Assembly: GCF_026017845.1 (NCBI RefSeq)
Contig: NZ_CP100416.1
Span: 7,001,783-7,048,556, forward strand
Direction: 5' to 3'
DNA length: 46,774 nt
DNA from: Amycolatopsis mediterranei
Lineage (GTDB): Bacteria > Actinomycetota > Actinomycetes > Mycobacteriales > Pseudonocardiaceae
A model generated the notes under the pieces. That model saw nothing but the letters and a program-made list of their open reading frames with translations. It was not told the DNA's origin and did no database searches. The translations under genes and the position numbers were made by a program. Numbering within the stretch: position 1 is the first letter of the stretch; each line of letters opens with the position of its first letter. This document shows positions 35,341 through 44,317 of this stretch, piece after piece.

Positions 35341-38300
35341 GTGAGCTATCGGCACAGAAGAACTCGGACTCTCCTCGCGGCGGCGGTGCTGGCCGTCGCG
35401 GTGACCGGGGCGACCGTCCCGGCCGCGACCGGGCAGGAACCGGTGCGAGCGGTGGTCGCGGCCGCGGCTCCGGCAACCGCGGTCCCCGGCTTCCTGATCC
35501 AGACGTCGGCGCAGGTCAGCGACGACTCCGCGGTTTCCAAGCCCGGCTACAACACCTCCGGCTGGTACCCGGTCGGCCCGCGCTCGACCGTCTACGCCGG
35601 CCTGCTGGCCAACGGCAAGTACGCCGACCCGTTCTACTCGACCAACATGAAGAACGTGCCGACCGCGGACTTCCAGGTCCCGTGGTGGTACCGCACCGAC
35701 CTGACGGTCACCGACACGACCCAGCGCACGTACCTCGACTTCAGCGGCGTGCTGTCGAAGGCCGACGTCTGGGTCAACGGGACGCGCGTCGCCGACAAGA
35801 CGCAGGTCAACGGCGCCTACACCCGCCACGACCTCGACATCACCGCGCTGGTGAAGGCGGGCACGAACAGCGTCGCGTTCAAGGTCTACCCGAACGACCC
35901 GAACAAGGACCTCTCGATGGGCTGGATCGACTGGGCGCAGACCCCGCCGGACCGGAACATGGGCATCGTCCGGGACGTCCTCGTGCGCCGCAGCGGCCCG
36001 GTGGCGTTGCGCGGCGGCCACGTCGTCACGAAGCTGACCGGGCTGAGCCACGCCGACCTCACGGCGAAGGCCGACGTCCGCAACGACTCCGCGGCCGCCG
36101 TGTCCACGACCATCTCCGGCACGGTCGCCGGCAAGGCGATCAGCCAGACCGTCTCCCTGGCGGCCAAGGAGAAGAAGACCGTGACGTTCCCGGCGATCGG
36201 GATCGACAACCCGCAGGTCTGGTGGCCGGCCGGGATGGGCGGCCAGCCCCTCCACGACCTCGACCTGACCGCGAGCGTCGGCGGCACGGCGTCGGACTCC
36301 TCGCACTCGACCTTCGGCATCCGCCAGGTGACGGCGAACAAGAACTCGAGCGGCGGCCGGGCGTACACGATCAACGGGCGCCCGCTGCTGATCAAGGGCG
36401 GCGGCTATTCGCCGGACCTGTTCCTGCGCTGGAACGAGCAGTACGCGGCGGACAAGCTCGCCTACGTCAAGGACCTCGGGCTCAACACCGTGCGCCTGGA
36501 GGGCCACATCGAGCCGGACGAGTTCTTCGACCTCGCCGACCGGATGGGCGTGCTGACGCTGCCCGGCTGGGAGTGCTGCGACAAGTGGGAGGGCCAGGTC
36601 AACGGCAGCGAACCGGGTGACACGTGGACGTCCGCGGACTACCCGGTCGCGAAGGCGTCGATGACCGCGGAGGCCGAGCGCCTGCGCGACCACCCGAGCG
36701 TCATCTCCTTCCTGATCGGCAGCGACTTCGCTCCCGACGCGACGATCGAGAAGAACTACCTCGACGCGCTGAGCGCCGCGGACTGGGCCACGCCGGTGGT
36801 CCCGGCCGCGTCGGCGAAGTCGTCACCGCAGCTCGGGTCTTCGGGCATGAAGATGAACGGGCCGTACGACTACGTCCCACCGAACTACTGGTACGACAAG
36901 GCGCACAGCGACCTCGGCGGTGCGTGGGGCTTCAACTCCGAGACCAGTGCCGGGCCGGACATCCCGACCATGGACACGCTCAAGCGGATGATGTCGTCGA
37001 GCGAGCTCGACACGATGTGGAAGAGCCCGTCGACCGCGCAGTACCACCGGTCTTCGTCGTCGACGTTCGCCAACCTCAAACTGTTCGGCGACGCGCTGAC
37101 CGGCCGCTACGGCAAGCCGGCGAGCCTCGACGACTTCGTGCGGAAGGCGCAGCTGGCGCAGTACGAGAACGTCCGCGCCGAGTTCGAGTCGCACTCGCGC
37201 AACTTCAGCGACAGCTCGAACCCGTCGACCGGGATCATCTACTGGATGCTCAACAGCGGCTGGACGTCGCTGCACTGGCAGCTGTTCGACACCTACCTCG
37301 ACCAGAACGGCTCCTACTTCGGGGCCAAGAAGGCGAACGAGCCGCTGCACATCCAGTACTCGTACGACACCAAGTCGGTGGTGGTCGTCAACCACAACCA
37401 CGACGCGGCGTCCGGCCTGACCGCCCGCGTGCAGTTGTTCAACCTGGACGGCACGTCGAAGTTCGACCAGACGAAGAGCGTTTCGGTCGGCGGTGACGGC
37501 GCCAAGACGACGGCGCTGACCATCGGTTCGGTGAGCGGGCTGTCGACGACGTACCTGGCGAAGCTGGTCCTGACCGACTCGTCGGGCAAGGAGGTCAGCC
37601 GGAACGTGTACTGGCTGTCCACCAAGGCCGACACCCTCGACTGGGGCAACAGCGACTGGTACTACACGCCGACGACGTCGTTCGCCGACCTTTCCGGGCT
37701 GACCGGCCTGGCGCAGGTCACCCTTGGGTCGACGGCCACCTCGACGGCCAACGCCGACGGCACCACGACGACCGAGGTGACGCTGAAGAACACCACGACC
37801 GGCAAGGTCCCGGCGTTCTTCGTCGACGCGCACGTGGTCGGCGCGGCGGGCGCACCGGTGCTACCGGTGCGCTGGAGCGACAACCAGGTCAGCCTCTGGC
37901 CCGGTGAGTCGACGACGCTGACGGCGACGTACCGGACCGCGGACCTCAAGGGCGCCAAGCCGTCCGTGCGGGTCGCGGGCTGGAACACCGGGACGAAGAC
38001 GATCCCGGCGGACGGCACGGTCGACCCCGGGCCCGGTGACCCGGTGGACTACCAGGCCGAGGACGCGACGATCACCAGCGGTGTCGTGGAGTCGAACCAC
38101 ACCGGCTTCACGGGCACCGGGTTCGTCAACTACGACAACGCGGTCGGCAGTGCGGTGGAGTTCACCGTGCCGGCGGCCACGGCGGGCCCGGCGAACGTCG
38201 TGCTGCGGTTCGCCAACGGCACCACGACGAACCGCCCGATGGACATCACGGTCAACGGCACGAAGGTGGCGTCGGCCGTGGCGTTCGGCGGAACGGGAAA

Positions 38301-38418
38301 CTGGGACACGTGGCAGACGGTCACGGTGCCCGTCACGCTGACCGCCGGAACGAACAAGATCAAGACGACCGCGACGACCGCCAACGGCGGCCCGAACGTC
38401 GACAAGATCACCGTCTAG
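35341..38418 (+). CDS. csxA: Secreted GH2 exo-beta-D-glucosaminidase with C-terminal CBM35
   Basis: 1025 residues, very close in length and layout to the Amycolatopsis orientalis CsxA exo-chitosanase. Signal peptide (RTRTLLAAAVLAVAVTGATV), GH2 sugar-binding, Ig-like and TIM-barrel domains, then Ig-like domains and a CBM35 (YQAEDATI onward, about 903-1025). Catalytic residues are Asp462 in FLIGSDFAPD and Glu534 in GFNSETSAGP. Their 72-residue spacing equals that of the known Asp469/Glu541 pair. It removes single glucosamine units from the non-reducing end of chitosan oligomers. GTG with AGGAGG seven bases upstream. Monocistronic between a palindromic operator and a strong terminator. Confidence 0.95.
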   Translation: MSYRHRRTRTLLAAAVLAVAVTGATVPAATGQEPVRAVVAAAAPATAVPGFLIQTSAQVSDDSAVSKPGYNTSGWYPVGPRSTVYAGLLANGKYADPFYSTNMKNVPTADFQVPWWYRTDLTVTDTTQRTYLDFSGVLSKADVWVNGTRVADKTQVNGAYTRHDLDITALVKAGTNSVAFKVYPNDPNKDLSMGWIDWAQTPPDRNMGIVRDVLVRRSGPVALRGGHVVTKLTGLSHADLTAKADVRNDSAAAVSTTISGTVAGKAISQTVSLAAKEKKTVTFPAIGIDNPQVWWPAGMGGQPLHDLDLTASVGGTASDSSHSTFGIRQVTANKNSSGGRAYTINGRPLLIKGGGYSPDLFLRWNEQYAADKLAYVKDLGLNTVRLEGHIEPDEFFDLADRMGVLTLPGWECCDKWEGQVNGSEPGDTWTSADYPVAKASMTAEAERLRDHPSVISFLIGSDFAPDATIEKNYLDALSAADWATPVVPAASAKSSPQLGSSGMKMNGPYDYVPPNYWYDKAHSDLGGAWGFNSETSAGPDIPTMDTLKRMMSSSELDTMWKSPSTAQYHRSSSSTFANLKLFGDALTGRYGKPASLDDFVRKAQLAQYENVRAEFESHSRNFSDSSNPSTGIIYWMLNSGWTSLHWQLFDTYLDQNGSYFGAKKANEPLHIQYSYDTKSVVVVNHNHDAASGLTARVQLFNLDGTSKFDQTKSVSVGGDGAKTTALTIGSVSGLSTTYLAKLVLTDSSGKEVSRNVYWLSTKADTLDWGNSDWYYTPTTSFADLSGLTGLAQVTLGSTATSTANADGTTTTEVTLKNTTTGKVPAFFVDAHVVGAAGAPVLPVRWSDNQVSLWPGESTTLTATYRTADLKGAKPSVRVAGWNTGTKTIPADGTVDPGPGDPVDYQAEDATITSGVVESNHTGFTGTGFVNYDNAVGSAVEFTVPAATAGPANVVLRFANGTTTNRPMDITVNGTKVASAVAFGGTGNWDTWQTVTVPVTLTAGTNKIKTTATTANGGPNVDKITV

Positions 38419-38423
38419 GGTCC

Positions 38424-38454
38424 GAGCCGGGGCGGTTTCGCGCCGCCCCGGCTC
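38424..38454. terminator. Terminator after csxA
   Basis: GAGCCGGGGCGG and CCGCCCCGGCTC form a perfect 12-bp stem with a 7-base loop, six bases after the csxA stop. It also covers the end of the convergent esterase gene. Confidence 0.8.
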
Positions 38455-39838
38455 AGTCCCAGAGCAGGCGCTGCTCGCGGTCCGGATCGGACACCGTCGT
38501 CGAGACGTCGTCGAAGAGGCGCGTGACGCGGTCCACCGTCGTGTAGCGCGGCCAGCCCGGATCGCCTTCCGAGATGAACCGGACCCAGGCCTCGAACATC
38601 TCCGTCGCCACCGCCTGCATCCGCTCCGCCGGGAACGTGCGGCCGGCGAAGAGGAACCGCCAGTTGCGGTTGCGGATGTCGTCGAACACCAGCGGCAGGT
38701 CGAGCCCGTGCACCGCACCCAGGCCGCGGCCGCGCGGGGCGATGCGCCAGTCCAGGCGGTACATCCACGCGTCCGGCTGCGCTTCGGCGAACCGGATCGC
38801 CGGGATCCACCAGTCCCCCGCCGTCAGCGCGCGGTTGCGGAGCTGGTCCTCGGGCCAGTCGAATAGGTCGTCATACGCCGCCACGGCCTTCTCGACCGCG
38901 GGCGCGTCCAGCATCGTCGAACCGACGCCCAGCAGCTTCGCGCCACCGGACTGCAGCCAGCTGAACAGGTCCTCCTCGTCGGCCGTCGTCCCGATCAGCA
39001 GCGGGACCTCGCGCACGCCTTCCCGCGGTGGGCGCGGGAGCAGCTCGTCACCGACGACCACGCGGTAGGTCACCTTCGTGCCCGACACCGCCGAAACCCG
39101 TTGCTGCGCCTCGAGAATCCGCGTCACCGGCAACGTCGCCAGGTCATCCGGCGAAGCGTCCAGCTCCGCGAGGACCGCGGAAGCGACCGCCGCGGCTTCG
39201 TCCGCGGTGTGCACGACCGAGCCGACGCCGGTGCCGCTCTGCACGATCGCCTGGTGGACGAGCCCGCGGGTGGCGGGCACGGCCAGCAGCGTCCCGACCG
39301 TGCGGCCGCCGTTGGACTGCCCGGCCAGCGTCACCCGGCCCGGGTCGCCCCCGAACGCGGCGATGTTGTCCCGTACCCATTCCAGCGCGGCGACCTGGTC
39401 GCGCAGGGACAGGTTCGAGTCGGCGACGCCGGGCAGGTGCAGCATCCCGAGCACGCCGAGCCGGTAGGCGACGGTCACCACGACGACACCTCGCCGCGCG
39501 TACGCGGACGCGTCGAACTGGTGCGGCGCGCCCATCACCCCGCCGCCGCCGTGGATCCACACCAGCACCGGGTACGAACCGGGCGAGGCGGGCGCGTAGA
39601 CGTTCAGGTAGAGGCAGTCCTCGTCGCCGGTGAAGCCGCGCCCGGTCAGCGCCGGCTGCGGAGCGCGCGACGCCCACCGGGTGGCGTCCCGGACACCCGG
39701 CCACGGCGGCACCGGGCGCGGCGCGCGGAACCGCAGCGCCGCCACCGGCGGCTCGGCGTACGGCACGCCGAGGAACGTCCGCACTTCGTCCCGCCCGGAC
39801 CCGCGCAGGGCGCCGGCCGCGATCTCCACCGTCGTCAC
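38453..39838 (-). CDS. Type B carboxylesterase (alpha/beta hydrolase)
   Basis: 461 residues. Early signatures FLGVPYAEPPVAALRFRAP and EDCLYLNVYAP are typical of the carboxylesterase family, as is the oxyanion segment VWIHGGGGVMG. The nucleophile elbow is GQSNGG (Ser175), a variant of the usual GESAGG. The catalytic histidine is in GAVHGLDLPLVF and the acid lies in the TTADEEDLF region. No signal peptide, so it is cytoplasmic. GTG at 39838 with a weak site. Divergent from the NTF2-like gene across 74 bases. The substrate is unknown; p-nitrobenzyl-esterase-like activity is plausible. Confidence 0.9.
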   Translation of the reverse strand: MTTVEIAAGALRGSGRDEVRTFLGVPYAEPPVAALRFRAPRPVPPWPGVRDATRWASRAPQPALTGRGFTGDEDCLYLNVYAPASPGSYPVLVWIHGGGGVMGAPHQFDASAYARRGVVVVTVAYRLGVLGMLHLPGVADSNLSLRDQVAALEWVRDNIAAFGGDPGRVTLAGQSNGGRTVGTLLAVPATRGLVHQAIVQSGTGVGSVVHTADEAAAVASAVLAELDASPDDLATLPVTRILEAQQRVSAVSGTKVTYRVVVGDELLPRPPREGVREVPLLIGTTADEEDLFSWLQSGGAKLLGVGSTMLDAPAVEKAVAAYDDLFDWPEDQLRNRALTAGDWWIPAIRFAEAQPDAWMYRLDWRIAPRGRGLGAVHGLDLPLVFDDIRNRNWRFLFAGRTFPAERMQAVATEMFEAWVRFISEGDPGWPRYTTVDRVTRLFDDVSTTVSDPDREQRLLWD

Positions 39839-39855
39839 GAACCCAGCCTAGGGAC

Positions 39856-39876
39856 TTGCCCTGGAGCACGCTCCAG
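39856..39876 (+). promoter_or_regulatory. MerR-type operator/promoter candidate
   Basis: TTGCCC (39856-39861) runs into CTGGAGCACGCTCCAG (39861-39876), a perfect 7-bp inverted repeat with a two-base centre. A palindrome directly after a -35-like box is the usual arrangement at MerR-controlled promoters. It reads toward the NTF2-like gene. No MerR gene is in the window. Confidence 0.5.
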
Positions 39877-39912
39877 CGTGTTGACTGGGCCACACACACC
39901 GGGAGGGGAACC

Positions 39913-40320
39913 ATGAGCGCGTCCGAAAACAAGCAGCTCCTGAAGACGGCGTTCGACGCCTGGGCGACGGGCGACATCCGGCCGCTCATCGCCGCGATGG
40001 CCGACGACGTCACCTGGACGGTCAGCGGGCACAACAGCTGGTCCGGCCGCTTCAGCGGCAAGGAGTCGGTCCGCCGCGACCTGCTCGGCCCGCTGGGCGC
40101 GCAGTTCGACGGCACCTACACCAGCACCGCGAGCCGGTTCGTCGCCGAAGACGACGTCGTCGTGGTCGAGACGCAGGGCAGCGTCGCGACCAAGTCCGGG
40201 GCGCGCTACGACAACAAGTACTGCTTCGTCTTCCGCGTCGAAGACGGCCGGATCCGCGAGATCACCGAGTACATGGACACCCAGCTGATCGCGGAGGTGC
40301 TCCCGGAGCTGGCCCGGTGA
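39913..40320 (+). CDS. NTF2-like (SnoaL/ketosteroid isomerase-like) protein
   Basis: 135 residues with the NTF2-like pattern: LLKTAFDAWATGDIRPLIAAMADDVTW at the start, GKESVRRDLLG in the middle, and YCFVFRVEDGRIREITEYMDTQLI at the end. Family members bind small hydrophobic ligands or act as isomerases or hydrolases. ATG with GGGAGGGG upstream. Preceded by a MerR-type operator-like palindrome. Confidence 0.88.
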   Translation: MSASENKQLLKTAFDAWATGDIRPLIAAMADDVTWTVSGHNSWSGRFSGKESVRRDLLGPLGAQFDGTYTSTASRFVAEDDVVVVETQGSVATKSGARYDNKYCFVFRVEDGRIREITEYMDTQLIAEVLPELAR

Positions 40321-40353
40321 CGCCCGGGACGGCGCCCGGGTGATGATTACCCC

Positions 40354-42237
40354 GTGCACATAGCGGCAGAGATAGTGGCGCTGGTCGTGACCGTCCTCGT
40401 CGTCAGCGCGGTGGCGCGGCGGCTGGACTGGTCCGCCCCGCTGTGCCTGATCGTCGTCGGCGTCGCCGGCTCGTACGTCCCCGGGGTGCCCGAGGTCCAC
40501 CTCGACCCCGAGGTCGTGCTGCTCGGCCTGCTGCCCCCGCTGCTGTACTCGGCGGCCATCCAGACGTCCCTGGTCGACTTCCGGAAGAACCGCAGCGCGA
40601 TCGGGCTGATGTCGGTCGGGCTCGTCGTGTTCACCGCGCTCGGCGTCGGCCTGGTCGCCTGGGCGGTGATCCCCGGGCTCCCGCTGGCCGGCGGCATCGC
40701 CCTCGGCGCGGTCGTGGCGCCGCCGGACGCGGTCGCCGCCAGCGTCGTCGCCCGCCGGGTCGGCATGCCCCGCAAGCTGATCCGGCTCCTGGAAGGCGAG
40801 AGCCTCTTCAACGACGCGGCCGCGCTGGTCGCCCTCCGCACGGCCATCGCCGCGCTGGCCGGCTCGGTCAGCCTCTGGCAGGTCGGCGCCGACTTCTTCC
40901 GCGCGGCCATCGGCGGGGCCGTGGTCGGCCTGGTCGTCGGCTTCGTCGCCGCGTTCATCCGCGCCCGGATGGACGAGCCGGTGCTCGACACCGCACTTTC
41001 GTTCGCCGTGCCGTTCATCGCCTACATCCCGGCCGAGGCGATCCACGGCTCCGGCGTGCTCGCGGTGGTGATCGCCGGGCTCATCCTCGGGCACAAGGCG
41101 CCGCAGATCCTGTCGGGTTCGACGCGGCTGGCGTCCCGGCTGAACTGGCAGACCATCCAGTTCCTCCTGGAGAACATGGTCTTCCTGCTGATCGGCCTGC
41201 AGCTGCGGCGGATCCTCGCCGAGGTCGGCGAGAGCGGGCTGTCGCTGCTCACGCTCACCTGGATCTGCGTCGCGGTGCTCGGCGCGACCATCCTCACCCG
41301 CGTGCTGTACCTGATCGGCATCGGCACGGTGAAACGTGTCAAACGGCGTTTCCTGCCGGGGAAGGTCAAGGCGAAGATCTGGCCGTGGCGCTATTCGGCC
41401 GTCATCGCGTGGGCGGGCATGCGCGGGGTGGTCACGCTCGCGGCCGCGTTCGTGCTGCCCGCGGACACCCCGCAGCGGGCCGTGCTGGTGCTCGCGGCGT
41501 TCGTCGTCGTGGCCGGCACGCTGGCCGTGCAGGGCATGACGCTGCCGCCGCTGATCCGGCGGCTGCGCCTGCCGCGGCCGGACCCCGCGGAGGACGCGCT
41601 GCAGGAGGCGGCCGTGCTGCACGACATGACCCGGGCGGCGCTGGCCAAGCTCGAGGAGATCCGGCAACCCGACGACCCGCCGGAGATCATTCAGCGGCTG
41701 CGCGACCGCCTGCAGCACCGCGCCGACTCGGCGTGGGAGCAGCTCGGCCGGCAGAGCGCGCTGGCCGAGACCCCGAGCGACGCCTACCGCCGCCTGCGGC
41801 TGGAGCTGCTCGAAGTCGAACGCAACCAGTTCCTCAAGGCCCGCGCCAGCGGCAGCGCCGACAACGACGTCCTGAGGAAGGTCCTGGAACGGCTCGACAT
41901 CGAGGAGTCCATGCTCGACCGCGACGAGGCCGAGCCCGACGTGGAGGGCCGCGAACTGCGTACCCCGGCCGCGACGGCGGGGTCGTGCAAGCACCTGGCC
42001 CACGAGTGGGTCGACAAGGAGCCCAGCTCGGCCGACAGCTGCGCGGCCTGCCTCGCCGAGGGCACGACGTGGGTGCACCTGCGGATGTGCCTGAAGTGCG
42101 GCAACGTCGCCTGCTGCGACTCCTCGCCGCGCCGCCACGCGACCCGGCACTTCCACGAGAGCCGTCACCCGGTGATGCGCAGCTTCGAGCCGGGTGAGAC
42201 GTGGCGGTGGTGTTTCGTGGACAAGCAACTCGGTTAA
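40354..42237 (+). CDS. CPA1 Na+/H+ antiporter fused to a UBP-type zinc finger
   Basis: 627 residues. Residues 1-420 form a CPA1 antiporter of about 12 helices, with VAPPDAVAASVVARRVG, LLEGESLFNDAAALVALR and WAGMRGVVTLAAAFVLP. Residues 420-540 are a soluble helical linker (VLHDMTRAALAKLEEI, RLRLELLEVERNQFLKAR). Residues 545-627 are a UBP-type zinc finger beginning CKHLAHEW, with CAACLAEG, CLKCGNVACCD and HATRHFHESRHPVM. In eukaryotes this finger binds the ubiquitin C-terminus; in bacteria its role is unclear. GTG at 40354, 33 bases after the NTF2-like gene; the histidine phosphatase follows after ten bases. Confidence 0.92.
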   Translation: MHIAAEIVALVVTVLVVSAVARRLDWSAPLCLIVVGVAGSYVPGVPEVHLDPEVVLLGLLPPLLYSAAIQTSLVDFRKNRSAIGLMSVGLVVFTALGVGLVAWAVIPGLPLAGGIALGAVVAPPDAVAASVVARRVGMPRKLIRLLEGESLFNDAAALVALRTAIAALAGSVSLWQVGADFFRAAIGGAVVGLVVGFVAAFIRARMDEPVLDTALSFAVPFIAYIPAEAIHGSGVLAVVIAGLILGHKAPQILSGSTRLASRLNWQTIQFLLENMVFLLIGLQLRRILAEVGESGLSLLTLTWICVAVLGATILTRVLYLIGIGTVKRVKRRFLPGKVKAKIWPWRYSAVIAWAGMRGVVTLAAAFVLPADTPQRAVLVLAAFVVVAGTLAVQGMTLPPLIRRLRLPRPDPAEDALQEAAVLHDMTRAALAKLEEIRQPDDPPEIIQRLRDRLQHRADSAWEQLGRQSALAETPSDAYRRLRLELLEVERNQFLKARASGSADNDVLRKVLERLDIEESMLDRDEAEPDVEGRELRTPAATAGSCKHLAHEWVDKEPSSADSCAACLAEGTTWVHLRMCLKCGNVACCDSSPRRHATRHFHESRHPVMRSFEPGETWRWCFVDKQLG

Positions 42238-42247
42238 GGTCGGGGCC

Positions 42248-42934
42248 ATGAGCACGCCCGAGCAGGAGATCGAATACCGCCAGCACCGCTTCAGCCCGCC
42301 CCCGGGCTCGACGGAGATCTTCCTGGTCCGGCACGGCGAATCCGCTCCGGCCCGCGGCGACGACCCGTTCGAGCTCGTCGACGGCCAGGCCGACCCGGAC
42401 CTCGCCCCGGACGGCCGCGACCACGCCCAGCGCGTCGGCGTCCGGCTCGCCGGCGAGCGGATCGACGCGATCTACGTGACGACGCTGCGCCGCACGGTGC
42501 AGACCGCCGCGCCGCTGGCGGAAAAGCTGGGCCTGACCCCGGTCGTCGAACCGGACCTGCGCGAGATCCACCTTGGCGACTGGGAGAACGGCCTGTTCCG
42601 GAAGTACACCGCCGAAGGCCACCCGATCGTCGAGCGGCTGTGGACCGAGCAGCGCTGGGACGTGATCCCGGGCGCGGAGTCCGACGAGGCCTTCGGCGCC
42701 CGGCTGCGCGGAGCGCTCACCCGCATCGCGGCCGCGCACCCGGACCAGCGGGTCGCGGTGTTCACCCACGGCGGCGTGATCGGCGAGGTGTTCGCCCAGG
42801 CCGGCCGCTCGGTCGAGCGGTTCGCGTTCCTCGGCGCCGACAACGGGTCGATTTCGCACCTGGTGCTGCACGGCGACCGCTGGATCGTGCGGCGCTTCAA
42901 CGACACCGCCCACCTGGCTACGCCCCTCGGCTGA
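42248..42934 (+). CDS. Histidine phosphatase family protein
   Basis: 228 residues. The catalytic motif LVRHGES has the phospho-histidine at residue 29; the partner residues lie in TLRRTVQTA, DLREIHLGDWE and FTHGGVIGEVFA. The family includes phosphoglycerate mutases and broad phosphatases; the substrate cannot be told here. ATG at 42248 ten bases after the antiporter gene, so probably cotranscribed. The 3' end overlaps the convergent FetB-like gene by 17 bases. Confidence 0.9.
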   Translation: MSTPEQEIEYRQHRFSPPPGSTEIFLVRHGESAPARGDDPFELVDGQADPDLAPDGRDHAQRVGVRLAGERIDAIYVTTLRRTVQTAAPLAEKLGLTPVVEPDLREIHLGDWENGLFRKYTAEGHPIVERLWTEQRWDVIPGAESDEAFGARLRGALTRIAAAHPDQRVAVFTHGGVIGEVFAQAGRSVERFAFLGADNGSISHLVLHGDRWIVRRFNDTAHLATPLG

Positions 42935-43661
42935 GCTTCCCCGCCGCGACGAGCTGGACGGTCACCAGGATCGAGACGGCTTCCGCGGCCAGCAGCCCGA
43001 TCAGCACGAGCACCTGCGTCATCCCCGCCTGGATCGGGCCCGCGCCGCCGAGCAGGACGCCGACGTAGGCGCCGGGCAGCGTCACCAGGCCGACCGTGCG
43101 GGTCTGGTCGAGCGCCGGGATGAGCGCGTGCCCGGCCGACGGGCGGCAGATCTCCAGCGCGGCCGGGCGCGGCAGGAACCCCAGCGCCAGCGCGGCTTCG
43201 TATTCGCCGTGCCGCGCCTCGAGCTCGTCGAGGGCGCGGCGGGCGGCCTGCGACGTCGCGGTCATGGCGCCACCGATCACGATGCCGGCGATCGGCACGA
43301 CGGCGATCGGCTTCGGCGGGACCACTCCGGCGCCGAGGACCAGCGCGAGCACGGGCGCGACCCCGGCGGCGATGGCCAGCGCCGTCCACGGAAGGTTCTT
43401 CCGGGTGCCGACGCGGCGCGCCGACGTCACCGCGGCGATGGTGAACATCAGCAGCACGAAGAGGCCGGTGAGCGGCGCCGAGCGCAGGACGGCGGTGATC
43501 ACGAACGACACCGCGGCGAGCTGGACGACCGCGCGGGCGGCGGCGATCAGCACCGCGCGCCCTTCGCCGAGGCCGCCGGCCCGGACGACGGCCGCACCGG
43601 CGACGGCGAGCAGGACGAGGACGGCCACCAGGGCGGGGCCGAAGGTGATCGCGGCGTTCAC
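42918..43661 (-). CDS. ABC transporter permease, FetB/UPF0014 family
   Basis: 247 residues with about seven hydrophobic segments. The family block IAGIVIGGAMTATSQAARRALDELEARHGEYEAALALG and the later IPALDQTRTVGLVTLPGAYVGVLLGGA are diagnostic of UPF0014/FetB. FetAB exports iron in Escherichia coli; a metal role here is inferred. The ATPase partner (FetA) is not adjacent. GTG at 43661. Its end overlaps the convergent phosphatase gene by 17 bases. Confidence 0.87.
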   Translation of the reverse strand: MNAAITFGPALVAVLVLLAVAGAAVVRAGGLGEGRAVLIAAARAVVQLAAVSFVITAVLRSAPLTGLFVLLMFTIAAVTSARRVGTRKNLPWTALAIAAGVAPVLALVLGAGVVPPKPIAVVPIAGIVIGGAMTATSQAARRALDELEARHGEYEAALALGFLPRPAALEICRPSAGHALIPALDQTRTVGLVTLPGAYVGVLLGGAGPIQAGMTQVLVLIGLLAAEAVSILVTVQLVAAGKLSRGA

Positions 43662-43678
43662 GCCGCCGATCCTGCCGC

Positions 43679-44149
43679 TCAGACGGCGCAGCTGAAGAGG
43701 CGGTCCGGCTCGGTCTCGGTTTTCTCGGCGACGACGACGCCGTCGACGACGATCCGGCACCGCAGCGCGCCGGGCCCGGGGTTGCGGGCGGCGATGCTGT
43801 AGAACTCGGTGCGCCCGGCGGGACCGACCCGGGTGAACTGCGTGGACCACGGCGTCGCGACCTCGGCGTGCTGGGTCAGCACCGAGCCCGCGGCGGCGTA
43901 GGTGACGTTGCGGGCGCCGTGCGCGCCGAGCAGTTCGTAGACGACGCTGTGGTTGACGGTGCGGACCGCGGCCGGGGCGACGGGCGCGGTGGCGGGCTCT
44001 TCGCTGCCGGGACCGCGCGCGGACCGGGGCACGACGTAGGCCGTCACCGCGAAGGCCGCGACGAGCACCCCGAGGACGACGACGAAGCTGCCGGCCGGCC
44101 GAGCCCGCCCGGCGCGGTCGCGCTCGGGCCGGGTCGCGGTGGGAACGCC
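43679..44149 (-). CDS. MmpS-like membrane-anchored protein
   Basis: About 156 residues. One N-terminal membrane helix (SFVVVLGVLVAAFAVTAYVV) is followed by an exported beta-rich domain with the MmpS-type order: SVVYELLGAHGARNVTYAAAG, ATPWSTQFTRVG, LRCRIVVDGVVVAEKT and a final cysteine. MmpS proteins assist RND-type MmpL exporters, but no MmpL gene is near, so this is an orphan. ATG at 44149 is tentative; an in-frame GTG at 44179 exists and neither has a strong ribosome binding site. Ends 17 bases before the FetB-like start. Confidence 0.75.
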   Translation of the reverse strand, partial: GVPTATRPERDRAGRARPAGSFVVVLGVLVAAFAVTAYVVPRSARGPGSEEPATAPVAPAAVRTVNHSVVYELLGAHGARNVTYAAAGSVLTQHAEVATPWSTQFTRVGPAGRTEFYSIAARNPGPGALRCRIVVDGVVVAEKTETEPDRLFSCAV

Positions 44150-44317
44150 CATGGAGAGGTCTTCTCTCGTCGCGCGCACTTCCGTCGAGTGCGTCGACCT
44201 ATATCTCGCCGTGACCTAACGGGGTGTTAGCAGCTCTTCGCAGGAAGTTCGATGTTCACCCGGACGGGGGTCTCCCGGGGCACCGGATTTTGTCGGACCA
44301 GAGGGGATGATCGGGGT

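Noticed and set aside
42918..44149. FetB-like and MmpS-like genes as one siderophore or iron operon
   Set aside because: They are close and on the same strand, but no ATPase, siderophore gene or iron-regulator site is visible.
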